This document shows, in pieces, positions 6,670 through 8,727 of a DNA stretch of 8,727 nt; the stretch's first letter is position 1; every line of letters begins with the position of its first letter. The notes under the pieces are model-generated. The model ran no database searches. It saw only the letters and a program-made list of their open reading frames with translations, and had not been told where the DNA came from. The position numbers and the translations under genes were made by a program. Origin of the DNA: Pseudomonadota bacterium (lineage in GTDB: Bacteria; Pseudomonadota; Gammaproteobacteria; Burkholderiales; Nitrosomonadaceae); NCBI GenBank assembly GCA_018240935.1, contig JAFEEV010000259.1, forward strand, positions 1 to 8,727, in the 5' to 3' direction.

Positions 6670-6699
6670 CCAGTATGCTGACATCGGCCTTCATACTGG
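6670..6699. promoter_or_regulatory. Inverted repeat, likely TetR operator
   Basis: CCAGTATG (6670-6677) and CATACTGG (6692-6699) are perfect inverted copies with a 14-nt spacer. The repeat lies 16 bp upstream of the preferred TetR start and 57 bp after the end of the monooxygenase gene. Autoregulation through a palindrome in this position is standard for TetR proteins. I could not place a convincing -35/-10 pair around it. Confidence 0.6.
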
Positions 6700-6755
6700 T
6701 AGATCCATGATTTTTAAGCCATTGAGGTAAAAGAATCTCTTCAAACATTCTCACT

Positions 6756-7940
6756 CTATTTTGCCCCAATCTGTTTCCTGATTTTCCTGGCGATTTTGCC
6801 AGCTTCGATGCGAATTTCCCGCAACTGACCACTGAGTGGATTGACTTGTCCGATAAAGTAGAGACGGGGCGCTCCCTCGAATTCCTGGTCACCCGAAATT
6901 TTTGGCCTACCCTTCTCGTCAGCAATGCCCGGTATCTGAACAAGCTCAGGAACTCCGGTACGAAAACCGGTTCCAGCAACAATGACATCAGGTTCCAGCG
7001 TCGTCACGGTGTTATCACTATCCTGTGCTGTTCCAACAGTATTCAGAACATGTGCCATCCGCCCCGAAATTTTCTGTATCGGTCCGACGATTTTGATCCG
7101 ACCGGCACGAACATCGTTAGCGAAAGGACCGTATAGAATCGGCACTACATTATTGATAGCGTATTGCCTGGTGAGGGGCATCGTTGGAAACGGGAGACCA
7201 TATGCTGTCAGATCACCTATCGTTCTGCGTTGCAGAAAGCTTAGCAACATATCAACTAGATTATTGGGCAAATGCTTTAACCCTATTCCTAGGCCTACAA
7301 TCGGAATACCATAAATACTTTTGGGCAAAAAGTACGGCGGTGTCCTGACAGACATCGCTACCGAGCTCGCATATTCAGTCAGTCTGCTGGCAATTTCAGC
7401 CGCAGAATTTCCGCTGCCGATCACGAGCACATGCTTTCCCGCGTAATCTTGTGCACGTTTGAATTTTGAAGAGTGAATGATTTCTCCTGGAAAAGCCTCT
7501 CTCCCTTCCCATTCAGGAATCACCGGAATACGGCAAGTGCCGATTGCCATGACAACCGCCCGGGATTCAAATTGTCGGCCATCACTGCTTGTGATCAACC
7601 AGATATCGCGGTTACGGTCATAACTGACTTTTTTAATTTCGATTCCAGTCTGTACAGTGAAACCGCCCCGAGCGGGAAATGTTTCGAGTAGATGCACGAC
7701 CGCATCACGCGAAGGCCATGCTCCAGTAGATCTTGGGAATTTACTGCCTGGCAGGGCTGAAAGGAAACGACCTGTATTCAGGCGCAGACCATCATAATGA
7801 TTGCGCCAGACATCCCCTACAGCAAGCGTACGTTCCAATACCAGTGGAGTCAGTTCTGCTTTTGTCAGTTCATAGGCTACCGACAAACCTGCCGGGCCTG
7901 CACCGATTACGGTCACGTCATGAATATCACTGGCTTTCAT
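6756..7940 (-). CDS. Flavin-dependent monooxygenase (FMO/YUCCA-like)
   Basis: The 394-residue protein is a class B flavin monooxygenase, using FAD, NADPH and oxygen to oxidise a nucleophilic N or S atom or a ketone in a small substrate. The FAD-binding motif GAGPAG is at residues 13-18. The NADPH-binding motif GSGNSAAE is at 175-182. Between them FPGEIIHSSKF (150-160) fits the FMO signature FxGxxxHxxxF. DVIVAGTGFR near the C-terminal third is the second flavin-associated motif. The length is normal for soluble bacterial members, and the hydrophobic patch near 211-222 may contact substrate or membrane. The substrate cannot be told from sequence. AAAGGAG at 7948-7954 gives a firm start. OsmC lies 86 nt upstream and TetR 101 nt downstream on the same strand. 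Confidence 0.92.
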   Translation of the reverse strand: MKASDIHDVTVIGAGPAGLSVAYELTKAELTPLVLERTLAVGDVWRNHYDGLRLNTGRFLSALPGSKFPRSTGAWPSRDAVVHLLETFPARGGFTVQTGIEIKKVSYDRNRDIWLITSSDGRQFESRAVVMAIGTCRIPVIPEWEGREAFPGEIIHSSKFKRAQDYAGKHVLVIGSGNSAAEIASRLTEYASSVAMSVRTPPYFLPKSIYGIPIVGLGIGLKHLPNNLVDMLLSFLQRRTIGDLTAYGLPFPTMPLTRQYAINNVVPILYGPFANDVRAGRIKIVGPIQKISGRMAHVLNTVGTAQDSDNTVTTLEPDVIVAGTGFRTGVPELVQIPGIADEKGRPKISGDQEFEGAPRLYFIGQVNPLSGQLREIRIEAGKIARKIRKQIGAK

Positions 7941-8026
7941 TGCTTATCTCCTTTCCTGTTTCCAACCGGGAATGTGTTCTGGCGTATATGATCCGGCCTG
8001 TAGCGTTTCGCCGTAATAAGCTGTTG

Positions 8027-8590
8027 TCAGTCATGTGGCATTGTGGCCTGCTCTGAATGGTGATGAATCTCGATGTTGACCGGAACCGGACGCATGATGG
8101 TGTCCGGTATGGGAGCTATCTGCTGCAGTTTTTTCAAAAGAGCGGTTACTTTGTCCAATGGCGCGTCAGTCTGTATCTCCACTACAACCGTTATATCTTC
8201 AAATCCGGGGTTGCCCGGTTCTATTGCAAAAGCCGCCCGGAAATTGACACGCCCTGAAACATGCAGGCGGAGTGATTCCACATTAATCCGGGCAACCGAT
8301 AATCCGCCGATATAAGTGGCGGCAAGACAATGGCCAACGGCGGTAAGTAGAAGATCCTGCGGTGTAATACCCATGCCTCCTCCCCCATAGCGGACCGGCT
8401 CATCGCCGATGATGGTCTGATCACCATTTACGCTCGTGGTAGTGTTGTAACCGTTGTCCCAAACAACTGTCGCCTGATAGTGAGGTTTGGCAATATCGTT
8501 GTTACCCTCTATCTTAATCTGACCGTATATGACTTGGGATTGCTCAAGATCAATTCCATTGACGATATTTTTGATATTCGAGTTAACCAT
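8027..8590 (-). CDS. OsmC-family protein
   Basis: OsmC/Ohr proteins are dimeric thiol peroxidases that reduce organic hydroperoxides using two cysteines. This 187-residue copy has the family core, including GITPQDLLLTAVGHCLAATY with Cys88 in the central helix at the peroxidatic position. The second family motif, normally containing a cysteine before Pro-Val, reads QQIAPIPDTIMRPVPV here, with Ala in place of Cys; there is no other cysteine in the protein. It therefore either uses an external thiol for resolution or belongs to an OsmC subgroup with another role. It has about 40 extra N-terminal residues compared with the minimal domain and a His-rich C-terminus (HHHSEQATMPHD). GGAGGT at 8597-8602 supports the ATG. 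It is first in a row of five - strand genes. Confidence 0.9.
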   Translation of the reverse strand: MVNSNIKNIVNGIDLEQSQVIYGQIKIEGNNDIAKPHYQATVVWDNGYNTTTSVNGDQTIIGDEPVRYGGGGMGITPQDLLLTAVGHCLAATYIGGLSVARINVESLRLHVSGRVNFRAAFAIEPGNPGFEDITVVVEIQTDAPLDKVTALLKKLQQIAPIPDTIMRPVPVNIEIHHHSEQATMPHD

Positions 8591-8651
8591 CGTCAGACCT
8601 CCATGACAAACAAATTAAAGAAATGAATTTTTCGCATTTGTATCCGGCATT

Positions 8652-8682
8652 TATATCGTCTGTTACTATTTTTTCTTTTCAA
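8652..8682 (-). promoter_or_regulatory. Possible promoter upstream of osmC
   Basis: On the - strand TTGAAA (8677-8682) could be a -35 box and GATATA (8652-8657) a -10 box, but the 19-nt spacer is longer than ideal. The area is strongly AT-rich and is the only candidate promoter region for the OsmC gene within the window. Confidence 0.3.
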
Positions 8683-8690
8683 AAAAGTAG
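8665..8690. repeat. AT-rich imperfect inverted repeat upstream of osmC
   Basis: CTATTTTTT and AAAAAAGTAG pair around a CTTTTC loop with one bulged base. It overlaps the possible -35 region. It could be a weak hairpin or simply a result of A/T runs. Confidence 0.3.
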
Positions 8691-8727
8691 ACCAGTCATT
8701 CTCTTTTTTGGGGATGATATACCGGAA

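Noticed and set aside
6647..6988. 113-codon - strand ORF spanning the monooxygenase end and the TetR upstream region
   Set aside because: It overlaps the C-terminal coding part of the monooxygenase in another frame and has no family features; the intergenic part is better explained by the inverted repeat.
1..8727. CRISPR array, tRNA, rRNA or transposase
   Set aside because: No regularly spaced direct repeats, cloverleaf-like sequence, rRNA stretches or transposase motifs were seen on either strand.

Overview
This window looks like betaproteobacterial DNA, plausibly from an ammonia oxidiser of the Nitrosomonas/Nitrosospira type. That is an inference from the moderate GC content, the RP4-style conjugation genes and the urea transporter; no rRNA or tRNA is present to confirm it.

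Region 1 (1-3602, + strand) is the distal end of a P-type (Trb) conjugative type IV secretion operon. In order it holds the 3' part of trbI, then trbJ, a small trbK-like lipoprotein, trbL, a very short leader ORF, a TrbN-like lytic transglycosylase, and a 22-codon hydrophobic ORF that stops abruptly. From trbL onward the stops and starts overlap (TAATG, ATGA, TAATG), so these ORFs are probably translationally coupled. No trbM-like gene lies between trbL and the transglycosylase. The operon appears to be cut off after position 3602.

Region 2 (3603-4435) holds no intact gene. Most of it is a decayed class I SAM-dependent methyltransferase on the - strand, with two frameshifts, a missing internal segment and a lost C-terminus. 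Two operator-like palindromes lie upstream of its old start codon. This stretch is a plausible junction between the mobile Trb block and resident genes.

Region 3 (4436-8590, - strand) has five genes all pointing the same way. Read in transcription order they are an OsmC-family protein, a flavin-dependent monooxygenase, a TetR-family repressor, a urea transporter (UT family) and an unrecognised protein with two membrane anchors and an extracytoplasmic domain. The TetR gene and the urea transporter are 14 nt apart, and the Shine-Dalgarno of the transporter begins in the TetR stop codon. A 30-bp inverted repeat just upstream of the TetR gene is a good candidate for its operator. It implies that the repressor, urea channel and unknown membrane protein form one autoregulated unit. 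OsmC and the monooxygenase may be read into the same unit or be a separate oxidative-defence pair upstream.

The most original material is the TetR / urea transporter / unknown membrane protein unit with its operator, the coupled mini-ORFs at the end of the Trb operon, and the broken methyltransferase with its two palindromes. I see no CRISPR array, tRNA, rRNA or transposase.
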